From NCBI RefSeq assembly GCF_007655135.1, contig NC_045128.1:38639885-38703884 (forward strand): a stretch of DNA of 64,000 nucleotides, in the 5' to 3' direction. The stretch comes from Punica granatum (taxonomy: Eukaryota; Streptophyta; Magnoliopsida; Myrtales; Lythraceae). This document shows, in pieces, positions 30,176-41,040 of this stretch; position 1 is the first letter of the stretch, and each line of letters begins with the position of its first letter. The notes under the pieces were generated by a model. The model did no database searches. It was not told the origin of the DNA and saw nothing but the letters and a program-made list of their open reading frames with translations. The translations under genes and the position numbers were made by a program.

Positions 30176-30942
30176 GTACGGTGTTATAGTGGGGATGGGG
30201 GCGCTGCATTAATGGGCAGAGTCAAGGAATATGATAATTAATTATGCATTAAGCAATGGATTTAAGTGCTTCAGAGGGACTTAATCATCACCTTAATGGA
30301 GTGTCTGCTCCTAATTTTATGATAACCCTCTCATTTTGATTATTTGCTTTTCCTCTACTCAATCACATATTGATTTTTCAGCTCCTCATCTGTTATAAGT
30401 GCCCTTATTAGTTATTACAACTATGCCCGACCATACCAAAAGTAGTGAACTAACTAGGTCAAGATATCTCTCCTGGATTCCTTTCCGGGCGTAAGTGTTG
30501 ATACATAAATATGCATTATATATATGATCGATGAATAATCTTGGCGAAAACTCTAGGGCATAGTGCATATATATGAGACCATCATTTGGACAAATCATCT
30601 ATATCTCTCTCTCTCTCTGTTTTTTTTTTTTTCAAGTACGAGTTAATCATAGAAAACTCGACCAAATATTGAGAACAAAAGGATATATAGACGATTCACC
30701 AAAAAAAAAGAGTATTTATAGACGATTGATATGAACAATTGTCAAGGAGAATCAGAACATGTACAAAACATTCCATCCAGAAGATAAAAGAGAATGTACA
30801 TTACACAAATGAACAAATTAAAGAATCCCTTTTGGAAAATATTGTTAAAAGAAACCTGAACCTTAGGTTCGATGGGTCGGATAAATAATCTTCGAAAGCG
30901 GCAGTTTATATTAGTTTAATTTGGCGGATGAAATCATCTCTT

Positions 30943-31581
30943 TTATTTATGTTCATCTTCCTGGACGACCACCCCTCCAATATCAACGGTCCGGATCTTG
31001 AAGCGCTCCATCTTTACCTCATCCGCAGGTCCAGGTCCAATGCCACGTGTGTTGGAGCTATCAGCTCTGCTACAACTACCACTCAAATCCCCAACTAACT
31101 CCACCGTCGACGGCTGCCATCGCTGCCCCTCTTCCTGATCCTTTGCCGCTGCCCCTGGCGGTGTTCCTGGGACCAGCCCAAAACGTCTGCCGATGTTCAG
31201 ATGGAAAGGGTACGCTCTGCCAGGCGAAAATTGAGGCTTGGGAGAAGGGCTGTTGTTGAGGGGCCATGGATACATTCCACGCGGAGATGGCTGAAACTTG
31301 GGAGAAGAACTGTTGCCGAGGGGCGACGGGCTGACCATCCGGTGGGGGAAAGCGTAGACAGGCGAGCCACAGACGTGGTTTGCATAGTATCCATACCGAG
31401 GGCTCGCCGGCTGGGGGAACTGAGGGGAGGGGTCAAGGTTGATGTTGTTCTGGTAGAGGTGCGGGAACCTAACTCGTGGGCTTAGGGTTTTGTTTTCATG
31501 GGACAAGGACGAAGGCGAAGGCGACTTGGGAGTTGAGGGCTGAGAGATTTGATGAAAGTAATGGGTGCAGTTATTCCACAT
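30943..31581 (-). CDS. Ser/Pro-rich protein of unknown function
   Basis: A 212-residue single-exon frame starting MWNNCTHYFHQ. It is rich in Ser-Pro pairs (SPSPSSLSHENKTLSPRVRFP). Residues about 80-130 hold two imperfect 20-residue units of the type SPSPLGNSSSPKFQPSPRGMYP / NNSPSPKPQFSPGRAYP. The C-terminus is charged (VKMERFKIRTVDIGGVVVQEDEHK). No signal peptide, membrane segment or known domain is visible; I looked for a VQ motif (FxxxVQ) and found none. Repeated SP/TP sites suggest phosphorylation by proline-directed kinases (inference). A good TATA box lies about 155 bp upstream. The frame bias and the promoter support a real gene. Confidence 0.6.
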   Translation of the reverse strand: MWNNCTHYFHQISQPSTPKSPSPSSLSHENKTLSPRVRFPHLYQNNINLDPSPQFPQPASPRYGYYANHVCGSPVYAFPHRMVSPSPLGNSSSPKFQPSPRGMYPWPLNNSPSPKPQFSPGRAYPFHLNIGRRFGLVPGTPPGAAAKDQEEGQRWQPSTVELVGDLSGSCSRADSSNTRGIGPGPADEVKMERFKIRTVDIGGVVVQEDEHK

Positions 31582-31733
31582 TGTTGTCTATTGGGCGTGA
31601 AATGTTTTTCGCTATGGTTCGGTTCTTGATTGAGAAAATGCAATCAAGTTAGGTTGAAGAAGAGAAAACTCAATTATAATGATTTGCAAGAATGTATTGT
31701 TATAGACGGATGAACTTGAGTTGATTAGGGCAT

Positions 31734-31748
31734 GTTTATATATATAGG
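31734..31748 (-). promoter_or_regulatory. TATA box upstream of the Ser/Pro-rich gene
   Basis: CCTATATATATAAAC on the minus strand, about 155-165 bp upstream of the start codon at 31581, implying a leader of about 120 nt. Confidence 0.5.
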
Positions 31749-31904
31749 AAGGAGAGACAAAGGCGGCGCGTTGACTATAAAATGGTTCAAAATCAAAGTA
31801 CGGAGGGGGGATCTTAATATTTGACCAAATTCATAAGTAATTACCATTTTTTTTAAATTATAAGGAAAGCCTAAGATCTAGTATAGAGAAATCATAAATA
31901 ACTA

Positions 31905-31998
31905 ATAAAGGGACACGGGTAGTCCTACCAGGTATCGAATCTGCAATCTCTGAGTCAACAGGTGAGGATGTACGCTACTGCACTATATCCTTTTTTTT
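31905..31998 (-). repeat. tRNA-derived SINE copy (S4)
   Basis: Minus strand: GGATATAGTGCAGTAGCGTACATCCTCACCTG..GATTCGATACC. Box A-like TAGTGCAGTAG (31985-31975) and box B-like GATTCGATACC (31941-31931). The tail CGTGTCCC/TTTATTAG matches S1. The copy at 32055-32100 lies in the opposite direction 60 bp away. Confidence 0.6.
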
Positions 31999-32054
31999 AT
32001 AATTACCAACTGTTTTAATTGTTAACCCTAATTAAAATATACATTATTAATCAA

Positions 32055-32110
32055 AAGAGAGTGTAGTGTAATAGCGCATACCCTCACCTGTTGACCAAGC
32101 GTTGGGCTTC
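32055..32110 (+). repeat. Truncated SINE head (S5), inverted relative to S4
   Basis: It reads GAGTGTAGTGTAATAGCGCATACCCTCACCTGTTGACC, matching the head of S4, then breaks off before box B. S4 and S5 form an inverted pair around about 55 bp of AT-rich DNA, which could fold as a hairpin in RNA. Confidence 0.5.
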
Positions 32111-32514
32111 CTTTGTAGCCCAAAAAATATATATATTATTGTGATTTCCTATGTATTATCACTAGTTTGTGTGTGTTTTGTTTTTCTTTTTTTGGGAAGC
32201 TTTCCGTTTTTAATTTCTAATCACGTGTGTGTTTTGGTTGAGGGGTCACGGACACGGGGAGATTAGCAGAAAATCAATCATTGAGCTGTAATTCTAGGAT
32301 GGCACGTTGTGCTAGAGTCTTCCCCGTATACGCTGACTGCGTGCCGCTGTTTCTACCTATTTTCCGATTTCTAATTTATCTTATGATCTGTCATATAGCT
32401 AGAATAGTAGATTTTCTGGAATTAAAATACTAATTTTCTATTTTGCTAGTCGAGACATCAAACTTGTTAGGTTATGCGACATTGTTGAGCTAATCTAATC
32501 CATATTAATAGCGA

Positions 32515-32650
32515 AAAAGGGATTATAGTGCAATAACATATGTTTTCTCCAAAACTCAATAGGTTCTGTATTCGATTTTTATCATCGTGTGACTTCTCAC
32601 ATTTTTTTATATAACAGTATATTTCTCTTTATAGTACACTTATAATCTCC
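32515..32650 (+). repeat. tRNA-derived SINE copy (S6)
   Basis: GGGATTATAGTGCAATAACATATG (box A-like TATAGTGCAATAACA), then GGTTCTGTATTCGATTTTTATC (box B-like), then a T-rich tail ending TATAATCTCC. Same family as S1 and S4. Confidence 0.55.
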
Positions 32651-32750
32651 TTTATAATTGAAAATGAATTTGTATCGACCACAGCACATGTTCCTCAAAA
32701 GCTCAATAAATGGGGAAAAATCAGGATAGGAACTGGGAATTTGAAATTTG

Positions 32751-33045
32751 AGGCCTTGTTTGGATTCAATTTTTTTTTTAACTCAACTCAACTTATTTTC
32801 AATTCAACAAAACAATTATTACTTTTTTCTTATTCTTCAATTTTTTTAACTATTCAATTTAATTTTTTATACTAAATTATCTCAACTATTCATTACTTTT
32901 TCCACAATTTAACAACACAATCATTATTTTCTCTCAACTATCTATTACTTTTTTATATTTTTCTCATAATTTAACAATATAATCATTACAAACCAATTCA
33001 AATCAAAACTCAACTCAACTTTAAAACCAAGCACATTCTGAAATT
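32751..33045. mobile_element. Diverged CTTGTTTGG-type MITE
   Basis: It starts GGCCTTGTTTGGATTCAA and ends CTTTAAAACCAAGCACA, with inverted ends (TGTGCTTGGTTTT). The interior repeats CAACTCAACT and ACTTTTT words. It is related in ends to the two Tourist-like copies, but the interior differs. The target duplication is not certain. Confidence 0.45.
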
Positions 33046-34021
33046 CTTTATAAGCTTATGCATTAAGGGGAAAAGACTGTACAAAACCATTTTTCATCCA
33101 AGAATTTTGACGAACGATTATATATGTTGAGAACTATCTTTTCTTCCCTTAGTCTTGGGAGCTGATCAATATTAGTCGGTCGAAATTGAATTTTTATTTC
33201 TTTCATATGCGATAAGAAGCGTCAATATATTACTACCAGAAAACAAATATTGAATGCGGACGATTTCTCCATGTGTGCTTATAATATACTTTTGGATTTG
33301 CACTTTTTTTTTTGGGATTATATGAGCGGATCAGTAACGAAGACCAATATGATGAACTGATCGATAAACTGTTATACGATTCAAATGTTGCATTTCATAT
33401 TTGTAACTTTATACTTCTGTCGATTTCATAAAGTATGACCGATCTTCACTCAGCTCCAGGTTTGCATATTCTTCTATATAATCTGATGGAAAATGCTTGG
33501 TATGTGCTTAACTCAGTGTTTACGCTAACAAAGGATTCGGAAAGAGGTGTTCCTGGCGATGTCATACTGCCGTTAATTTTAGCGCATTGACCTCATAGCT
33601 AGCTAGCTGGGAACATAAGGCTAGCTCTAACAGCACAACTGGGTCGGCATGCTGTTTGTTCAGAAATTTCTGGGGGATTTGTATCTTTCAACACCGGGAT
33701 ATGAGATGAGAGAAAATCATATCAAATACGCAACCATTCGCACTACATTCCACGGTTCCGTAAAATATATGATTTGGTCATTTCGTGAAAATTGTAGATC
33801 ATCGGCTCAGTTAGGTATGGTTGTCATAGACTTTCAGAAGAAAAATATTGTGCAGCCATAACAAGACACGAGCATATTGACACATACAGACGGTATATAG
33901 GATCCCCAACGACTAATCTAAGTCTGTTCTTCCAGAGTATTTCTATTCAAAATCGCAGTCTTGAAGTTGTCTGGAAGTGAATCCAGGTTGATGGGCGCAC
34001 GAAGTGTTTGCTATTCCTCCG

Positions 34022-34056
<35 letters not shown>

Positions 34057-35895
34057 AAAAAGGTCCATGAACCTGAAAGAGACGGATAGGAGAGGGGGAA
34101 ATAAAAGGATATGAAGAGTTCATTGGTGAGAATCAAACTTAGGATCTTGTGGTCCCAATCGAGAATGATATCACTGTACCAAAATCCCTTGCTCTGCTAT
34201 TCTGACTTTCCTTAATAAATCATTCTATGAAATTGAAGAGTTGAATCAACATATCCTTGTTCAATCTTTTTGTGGATATTACATTGCATATTAATATATA
34301 TCTCATCGTTCGGCTTGCTTGTCAGGGCAGGATTAATTGTATTGCACTCAACCGCGAGCAATGGTATTGGAAAAGCTGGAATTGATGAAGGCATATGCTT
34401 GAAGTGGAATTTCTCTGTTGAACTCTTTCCATGCAATTTCCGATATCGGTTATTAGCAGGAAGATAAGCAATCATCTAGGATTTATTATGATATTACATG
34501 AGCTGCACTGCAGGTCATTAGCTAGTTATATGCACTTATCCTTACATAAAAGACCCGTAACGGGAGGCCATGCTGCTGCATGAAATTAATATGACAAAAG
34601 AATTTTAATCAAATTCACGCTGTTTTCATCTGCAGAATAAAGAGATTCTTATCCTTCACCTGCATGCGTTATCGTGATTTTCCTTTTATTTATCAATTAA
34701 CGCGTGATAGATAAATTTAGGGGGAAAAAAAAGGAAAATTATTACAATGGCTTTGGTTCGAGACTTGACCAGGAAAGTGGGCCGATGACCGTTTCCCTTT
34801 GGCTGCTTGCTTTCTTGCTCTGTGATGTGGATGTATAGCCGCAAGTCAATCCATCAAGACCAAAAAGGCGTATATATATATATATATATATAAAGACTCA
34901 GAAGCCCAATGAACTAACAACAATTCTTTGAAACGAAGTAGCTGGCCTTACGAATGAAATTGTAGGATCAATTGTGACCTTTATCAACTCTTCAATAAAC
35001 GAGACCGAACATCGACACAACACAAGCATCCATTTCAGGAAAGAATTGTAGATTATAGAATCGAGGCACCACGGCAGTCAAAGAGATTGCTCTACCCTAC
35101 CAGAGTTGAACGTTTGGTATTTGATTCTCCAAACTGTTTGTTCATGGGTGACATGTTATTTTGAACAATGGCCCAGACTTGGTCAGTTGGTCTTACTAAT
35201 CCTATCTCAACGTACGTGCTAAAATAATTGAGCTTTGATTTGATTATCATTTATTTGCCGGAGAACCGACTTTGCTTCCTTCCTACAGCAGGGCCGAATC
35301 TTTTTCGTCATATGTATATGTATTCACTCCGATCGAAGACCCTTTCTTGTATCGGACCCAACCGAATTGGTAAACGGGAATGGAATGTAAAAGAATGTGA
35401 TTATATCAAGAGAAAATGAGTGATTTCTAAGTTGAAGTAAAGAATATAAATGAATGTATTTATTTGGATGAACTTATTTTATAAGATATCATTCTATATG
35501 ATATATGTTTAGATACATATTACTACAAGCAAATATAAGCATACTATTGTTTTTTTTTTGAAAGATTGATCATCCTTCCATCTGGTTGAAGGGAAATTGT
35601 CTTCCAAATGGAATGATCAGAAGTGCCACCATATAAGCAAATGGAGTGAAAGGATAGAATTCTCGTTCTGTTTTAATCCATAGCCGTGTACCAACCGGAC
35701 CAACAGATGATGGTAAAAGAGAAAAGAGTGGTCGCTTACGAGGCAGTCTATAATTTATCCTCTTTGCTTGATTCTTTCTCGAGCAGGCAAAACATCGAAC
35801 CCCTTTTTGGTCGTGAAACCGGGACATGAAAAACAGGGGAGGGGCTTCTCATCGTGACACTAAATGCAAAAAATGCGTGTACATCCCTGGCTATT
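33046..35895. other. Intergenic, no gene
   Basis: AT-rich DNA with (TA)n at 34026-34054 and 34869-34892 and a SINE at 34080-34195. Frames such as 35570-35827 (-) read as mildly hydrophobic text without a recognised family and lie just 3' of the DUF247 gene. Confidence 0.5.
34080..34195 (-). repeat. tRNA-derived SINE copy (S7)
   Basis: Minus strand: GGGATTTTGGTACAGTGATATCATTC (box A-like TGGTACAGTGATA) and AAGTTTGATTCTCACCAATG (box B-like), with a CCTTTTATTTCC tail. It lies next to (TA)n at 34026-34054, which may be its terminal simple repeat or target. Confidence 0.6.
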
Positions 35896-36648
35896 TCATT
35901 CCTTGTGATTATAGAACTGATAGACCGTATAAAATGTCTGAGTCACAGTTAAGAGCAGCAAGATGAGGGCAGCCAATGCGGAAATAAATGACCACGGCGT
36001 GTCGAAATAAGTGTACTTAAAGCTTGCCCAGTAGACGTGCCAACTGTTGTTGTAGTACAAGTGCACTTCATCAAAAACCTTGGCCAGGTAACACCGGTCT
36101 ATATCGAAAGCCACGTCCTTCCCTAGGTTGTTAATGAACTTGGCGACATCGGTGTCTGTCCCAAAGTAGTTCTCGATGATGTTCCGGTCGCACAAGTACT
36201 CGACATCTTTGTACGTGTTCACCAGGCAGTCCAGGAGGGTCGCATAGGTAGTGATGTGCTTGGAGCTGCTGTGGTGACATTGCTCGTAGGCCACGCAGTT
36301 GAGGAGGAAAGAGCTCATGAAGTCGTCGATCGTGATCGTGGGCATCTCAAGCACCCCCTTTTGGAAACTCACGACCAGGAAGCTCCGTTGGTCTTTGGCT
36401 CGTTGGAGCTTGATTCCTGCCCGCCGCAGCTTGGATACACAGTGGATCACGTCGGTAGGGACGGACCTGCGTGGCGGCTCTGGCAGTGGGGTGGCCTGTG
36501 GCATGAAGCTCGATCGGACCAGGTCCAGAAGATGCCTTCCTCCGATGTTATGGTAGTTGGCTATGTCCTTGTCAGACCTTTGCATCGCATTGTTGAAGAA
36601 CTCGAGCGCGATTTCGGCCAGGGAATGGTCCGATTCCTTCGGACTTAC
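35896..36648 (-). CDS. DUF247 protein, exon 2
   Basis: Exon 2 starts after the acceptor ..GATGACAG with VSPKESDHSLAEIALEFFNNAMQ and ends at the stop at 35896. It carries the middle and C-terminal parts of DUF247: GGRHLLDLVRSSFMP, KLRRAGIKLQRA, then LLNCVAYEQC and a late YTYFDTPWSFISALAALILLLLTVTQTFYTVYQF, a single membrane segment near the C-terminus. Joined with exon 1 it gives 456 residues, normal for the family. The in-frame Met at 36585 is not the start. Confidence 0.85.
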   Translation of the reverse strand, partial: VSPKESDHSLAEIALEFFNNAMQRSDKDIANYHNIGGRHLLDLVRSSFMPQATPLPEPPRRSVPTDVIHCVSKLRRAGIKLQRAKDQRSFLVVSFQKGVLEMPTITIDDFMSSFLLNCVAYEQCHHSSSKHITTYATLLDCLVNTYKDVEYLCDRNIIENYFGTDTDVAKFINNLGKDVAFDIDRCYLAKVFDEVHLYYNNSWHVYWASFKYTYFDTPWSFISALAALILLLLTVTQTFYTVYQFYNHKE

Positions 36649-36735
36649 CTGTCATCAAATGATAAAGATATTACGGTTCGAGCACCTGACATGATCAAAT
36701 TCATAACAACAGTGTGGTCAGGAATTTCAGATTAC

Positions 36736-37353
36736 CTTTGTCAGCTCGAACAAGCGCTCGAGGATGAAGTATGGGATTTGGTTCTCGAGCTGGAGGAAAT
36801 CCCGATAGAAGAAAGGGAAGATCCAAGCCATGGTTACTAGAGGGTCATTGGCCTCAAAGAGGGCTAACTTCTTGTTCTTGCGAAACAGCTCAATCATGAA
36901 ACACCCGTCAAGGATCATCATCTCGATCAACTCATCGGTGTCGAGGTGGATAACTTCCGAGTAACATTCCCGTGCGCTCGGCACCAAAGGCTCGATCGCC
37001 TTCATGTAATCTTCCAAGCAGATTCCTATGGTCTCCGTTCTAGAGAGGAGCGATCCTAGATACCTCCATTTGTGCTCCTGGATCATCTCAAGGTTCGGGT
37101 TGCCCCAGTGGTAGGGGCCGATCGAGACGATGTGGGGCTGATAGGACCTGCCATTGACCTTGATCAGGCTCGCAGGAACCCGGAAGATGCAGCAGGATGT
37201 CTTGCCGGCGTCACGGCTCAGGAGCTTTGGGTCCTTGGAGATCTTCTCGTGAATGGAGGCCAGTCTCTCCCTCTTTGGTTCCCATGGCTTCGGGCCGTGT
37301 TGTGTTTGGGCTTCTTCATCTATATCTCCTCCTTCAATTGAGTTGCTATCCAT
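36736..37353 (-). CDS. DUF247 (UPF0481-type) protein, exon 1
   Basis: Plant DUF247 proteins are membrane-anchored; some act in self-incompatibility in grasses, but most have no known function. Exon 1 (206 codons) starts MDSNSIEGGDIDEE and shows the family's N-terminal signature: CCIFRVPASLIKVNGRSYQP, HIVSIGPYHWG, MIQEHKWRYL, LDTDELIEMMILDGCFMIELF and LQLENQIPYFILERLFEL. It joins exon 2 in phase 0 over an 87-bp GT..AG intron (36649-36735). No lesion was seen. Confidence 0.88.
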
Positions 37354-38294
37354 TGGGAAGGAGTGATCTTATGTTTGGAATTGGAACTGATTTGAGAATT
37401 GCTTGTTGTTGCTTTCCGTTTGTAATTAATGGATTTTTTTTTCTATGATGTGGGGGAGATTGGGAAAGATCAAAGAAGAATGGTAGATGATCGGATGGGA
37501 AGGAAGTAAAGATGTGGGGACGAAATGAAGTAAATGTATGTCCCATGCATTAGATTATGATTATGATTAGGGTCTACATCACATGTCTTCCAACTCATCA
37601 CTCAGCCTTGTGCGGTTGCATGTTTTGATATGTCAATCTTTTTATTATTATTATTTTATTTTTATTTTCCTTCCAAATCAAAGCTAGTGGATCCACCTGT
37701 TTTAGAGAGACAAAAGGGCGAGACAAAGCAAAAAAAAAAAAAAAAAAAAAAACCCTCCAATAAAAGGGAACGTGGAAGAACCCATTCATGAGATAAAGGG
37801 TAATGGTCATGTAATCGATCCATAGGACTGCAAAATGATAGTTGAAATATCAGCTCACCCTAATGAATTGCCGAGTCCGAGCCGTGGAATATGGTATGGC
37901 GAAAAGGTTGCGTGTATCAATCGACACATCTTTTTCGCCGATTAATTTTACTTTATACATCTTCAACAAAAGCAAAGGAAAGTAATTTGGATATCTACGT
38001 CATACATGTCCCGACTCCCGACCCAAACCAATTTAAATTTGGGGCTTATATGTAAGTGCAAATAGACGAGGCCCAACTTCTAGCCGGCCTGCAGGCTGGG
38101 CTCATACTCAATGGCAGATCCATTACCCCAAATTCAGTGACAATGTATGCATCCCAACGGCTATCCATTTCTTCATCGAATTTTATTGCCTGTGGCATCG
38201 AATTTCTGTATACGTATATAAACGAATGTACTATATCTCTTCACCGACAATTTGAACCCGCATCATCGTTGTAATATTCTTTGTAAGGTGAAGG
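37354..38294. other. DUF247 upstream region and spacer
   Basis: 5' flank of the DUF247 gene, with a poly(A) run at 37729-37752. No other gene is supported; a small plus-strand frame at 38056-38274 has no family. Confidence 0.5.
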
Positions 38295-38586
38295 TCAATT
38301 TTGGTCCTCAATTTATTTATTTATTTTTTATTATAGTCCTTCTCCAAGTTGGTTCACTTTTGGTTTCATTATTATTATTTCATTAAAAATGCTGATCGGA
38401 TGTTTTTATCTTTTAATTGATCATTTTTATCAAATAATATGTCGCGCCAGTATTTTTAATCAACTGAAATAATAATAAGACAAAAACTGAACCATGAATA
38501 GAAAGTTGAGGGTTAAAATCAATTCGAAAATCGGTTTAGAATTAAAACCAAAAAAAAAAAGAAAATGGGTTGAGGACCAAAATTGA
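38295..38586. mobile_element. MITE with perfect 17-bp inverted ends TCAATTTTGGTCCTCAA
   Basis: The left end 38295-38311 (TCAATTTTGGTCCTCAA) is exactly inverted at 38570-38586. The 292-bp element has no coding capacity. Its ends resemble those of the 2-kb element in TNL-A intron 1 (TCAATTTGATCCCAAA), so both may belong to one family. I could not identify a target duplication. Confidence 0.7.
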
Positions 38587-39147
38587 TAGTTTCCCTTCCT
38601 TGTGGTATCACTTTGTACAAGTTTTAATAGTGACCTCGGTCGTTCTGAAGCTTACTTTTTTATATTATGCGCTGGTTTAATTTGATACAATTTCCTGCTG
38701 GCATGACATGCCAAATTTGAGAAGCCATGAACGGAACCAATCTCGTACTTATTACTTAATACTAAATTTTATCGATTGAAATTAATTAAATAAGGAGCAA
38801 ACACATGCGTGGTGCACTGAACATGTATTGTAATAACATATAAAATTTTGATAGGACGATAAGTGATTAGATTCATTTCCATTCTGAAAATTCGAGCTAA
38901 TAAATTGTTTGCCCAATCTCTTATGGACAACAACTCTCAACAAGAGTCAACTGCTAGAACTGTATCAAAGAAGGGCATGTTCGAGGATTGAACACTGGAA
39001 CCCTCCCCTAATGGCCAAAGCCTCGAGCTAGGACTAAGCCCGGTACCAAGAGAGAATTGATTAGCATTGAGAATTTGAATCGAGTCTTAACTCACTTACC
39101 ATTTTTTTTTTCGGTGAGAACCTACAAGTATTCTCAATTAGCTAAGA
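38587..39147. other. Intergenic with a possible SINE relic
   Basis: AT-rich. At 38975-39055 the minus strand (TTGGTACCGGGCTTAGTCCTAGC, then GGTTCCAGTGTTCAATCCTCG) resembles a tRNA-derived head with degenerate boxes. Nothing else is recognised. Confidence 0.4.
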
Positions 39148-41040
39148 TTTTTTTTTTTTTTTTTGGATAAATGATGAAACTTCATTGATAACAGATGAAT
39201 TTACATCAGAAACCAATACCATTTTCCTCTATACGGAGTAAAATAAAAAATACCCAAGAGCTACTCCCAAGTCAACTAGTTGCAGTATCAAAATGGTGAA
39301 ACATATGCCTCGCAATGATAGAGTGTGCAATTTTGCATGAGAATCGAGGGAGAACAGACAACTTTGCTTTCACATCCGAGAAGATCCTTCGTATTATAAT
39401 TGTTGGAGGCGAGACTTGATTCCGGTAGAGCCTGGCGTTCCTCTCCTTCCAGATGCAGTAAATGTAGTGAGTCCAGAGAAGTTTAAGACAAATAATATCC
39501 AGCTTCTTTCCACGGAGAGAGGAGACCCAGCAAAGTTCCGTATTCCAGTCGACATTGTGTTTGTTCATTCCAACACGGTCTAATAAACTTCTCCAAATCC
39601 CTTGGGTGATAGGGCATTCAAAAAAGAGGTGATTTCGGGTCTCCAATTCCAAACTACAGAATTCGCATTCGGGTGCAGTAATCGAGATTCTCCAACTCAT
39701 AAGCCTATCTTTTGTACTCAATCTATTATGAATACAAAGCCAGCTAATGAAAGAGGATCGAGGAAACTGCCCCTCAAACCAGATTGCGTTCCTCCATTCC
39801 ATCTTCTGGCTTCTGGGACTAAAGCATTTCCACGCACTAGCAACAGAAAATGTCTCGGATTTGTGAGCCGTCCATGTGACCCTATCACGATCAGAGAGTT
39901 GAATTGCATTAGCGAGATCACGGAGCAGGCCAGCTTGCAGATCCGAGCTTCTAGGCCAATGCCAGCATCCATCAACCAGAATCGAACTAACTGTTGCGTG
40001 CTCCCTAATCGACGGAAAGCACTGGAGCCCCCTGGTGCAATAGTTTATTAAAGAACCGACCGGTAACCACTTGTCATACCAGAAAGATACATTCGTACCA
40101 GGGCCAACACAATAGCGGATATAGGGAGACATCAAAGTCCTCAGCTGCAAAAGTTTTCTCCAGTTCCAAGAACAATCACCAGGTATCCTTAAAGACCAAA
40201 TACTTCGGTCTTTGATTAAATATTTAGCAACCCAGGCCACCCAAAGAGACCCTGAACGCACGAGGAGAGACCAAAGGTTTTTGAGTACGCATACCTTATT
40301 CCACAGGGTTAGGTCCTTGATACCGAGTCCTCCATCAGACTTTGGAAGACATAGAGTTTCCCAGCCGAGCTTTCCTCCTCCTATATGCTGCTCAAGGCCT
40401 TTCCAGAGGAAGGATCTGCACTTCTGCTGCACCAACTTTATGACTTTCTTGGGAAGAATGAAGTGGATACACCAGTAGCTGGCCATGCTGAAAAGTACTG
40501 AATTGATCAACTGTACTCGTCCCGCGTAAGACAAGTGTTTCACAGACCAACTCCTTATACGCTTTAGGATTCTCTCAGTAAGAGCCTCGCAGTTCTTCGT
40601 GGAAAGCTTGCCCGAGACAAGAGGGAGCCCCAAGTATCTCACAGGAAGAGTACCTTTCTTAAAACCCGAGCTATTCACCAATATAGAGATGCCTTCCTCA
40701 GTGATGCCTCCCGTGAAGATTTCAGATTTCTCAGGGTTCAGCTTGAGCCCAGACCAGTTGTAAAAGGTGTTCAACACTTCCAGAATGGCAACAAGAGACT
40801 CTTTGGACCCGTTTGTGAACAAGAATAGATCATCAGCAAAGCAGAGATGGGTGAGCTTGATAGACTTACATCTAGGATGGAAGCCGATTCTGCCTTCGTC
40901 TGCAGCAGTGTCCAAAAGCTTTGAGAAGACCTCCATGGCAATAACAAACAAATAGGGTGATAGGGGGTCACCTTGTCGCAATCCCCTTTGGCCGGCAAAG
41001 ATTAATTGTTCAAGTGTCGTTTTAGTTCTGACCATGAAAT
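39148..41040 (-). mobile_element. 5'-truncated L1-type LINE with an open ORF2 3' part and poly(A) tail
   Basis: The poly(A) tail appears as T-run 39148-39164. The 3' UTR (..AATGAAGTTTCATCATTTATCC) lies upstream of it on the minus strand, and the coding part runs from 41035 to 39272. The copy is truncated in the middle of the reverse transcriptase. No clear target duplication was found; both flanks are A/T-rich. Confidence 0.85.
39272..41035 (-). CDS. LINE ORF2 C-terminal part: reverse transcriptase and zf-RVT
   Basis: 587 open codons. RT motifs: GLRQGDPLSPYLF (residues 18-30) and the catalytic FADDLFLF (FADD at 66-69), followed by LKLNPEKSE and VRYLGLPL. Then the thumb/linker (YAGRVQLINSVL, FLWKG, GGLGIKDLTLWNK) and a zf-RVT domain (CEFCSLELETRNHLFFEC). 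It ends without RNase H. The fingers and the endonuclease are missing through 5' truncation, so it cannot be active alone. The absence of stops suggests a fairly recent insertion. The first Met is an accident of the truncation point. Confidence 0.88.
   Translation of the reverse strand: MVRTKTTLEQLIFAGQRGLRQGDPLSPYLFVIAMEVFSKLLDTAADEGRIGFHPRCKSIKLTHLCFADDLFLFTNGSKESLVAILEVLNTFYNWSGLKLNPEKSEIFTGGITEEGISILVNSSGFKKGTLPVRYLGLPLVSGKLSTKNCEALTERILKRIRSWSVKHLSYAGRVQLINSVLFSMASYWCIHFILPKKVIKLVQQKCRSFLWKGLEQHIGGGKLGWETLCLPKSDGGLGIKDLTLWNKVCVLKNLWSLLVRSGSLWVAWVAKYLIKDRSIWSLRIPGDCSWNWRKLLQLRTLMSPYIRYCVGPGTNVSFWYDKWLPVGSLINYCTRGLQCFPSIREHATVSSILVDGCWHWPRSSDLQAGLLRDLANAIQLSDRDRVTWTAHKSETFSVASAWKCFSPRSQKMEWRNAIWFEGQFPRSSFISWLCIHNRLSTKDRLMSWRISITAPECEFCSLELETRNHLFFECPITQGIWRSLLDRVGMNKHNVDWNTELCWVSSLRGKKLDIICLKLLWTHYIYCIWKERNARLYRNQVSPPTIIIRRIFSDVKAKLSVLPRFSCKIAHSIIARHMFHHFDTATS

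Larger units (their letters stand above)
28661..30942. other. Intergenic, SINE-rich, no gene
   Basis: No coding gene recognised. It contains SINE-like copies at 29632-29715 and 30075-30175, and a weak tail-like match at 28765-28880 (ACCTAATACAATAAAATAAAAAT then AATAAAGGGTA). A (CT)n run lies at 30604-30619. Confidence 0.5.

Noticed and set aside
35570..35827. Possible organelle-derived insert (85-codon hydrophobic frame)
   Set aside because: I could not match it to any plastid or mitochondrial protein with confidence; a BLAST search would decide.
36256..36840. Plus-strand 194-codon frame
   Set aside because: Antisense shadow crossing both DUF247 exons and the intron.
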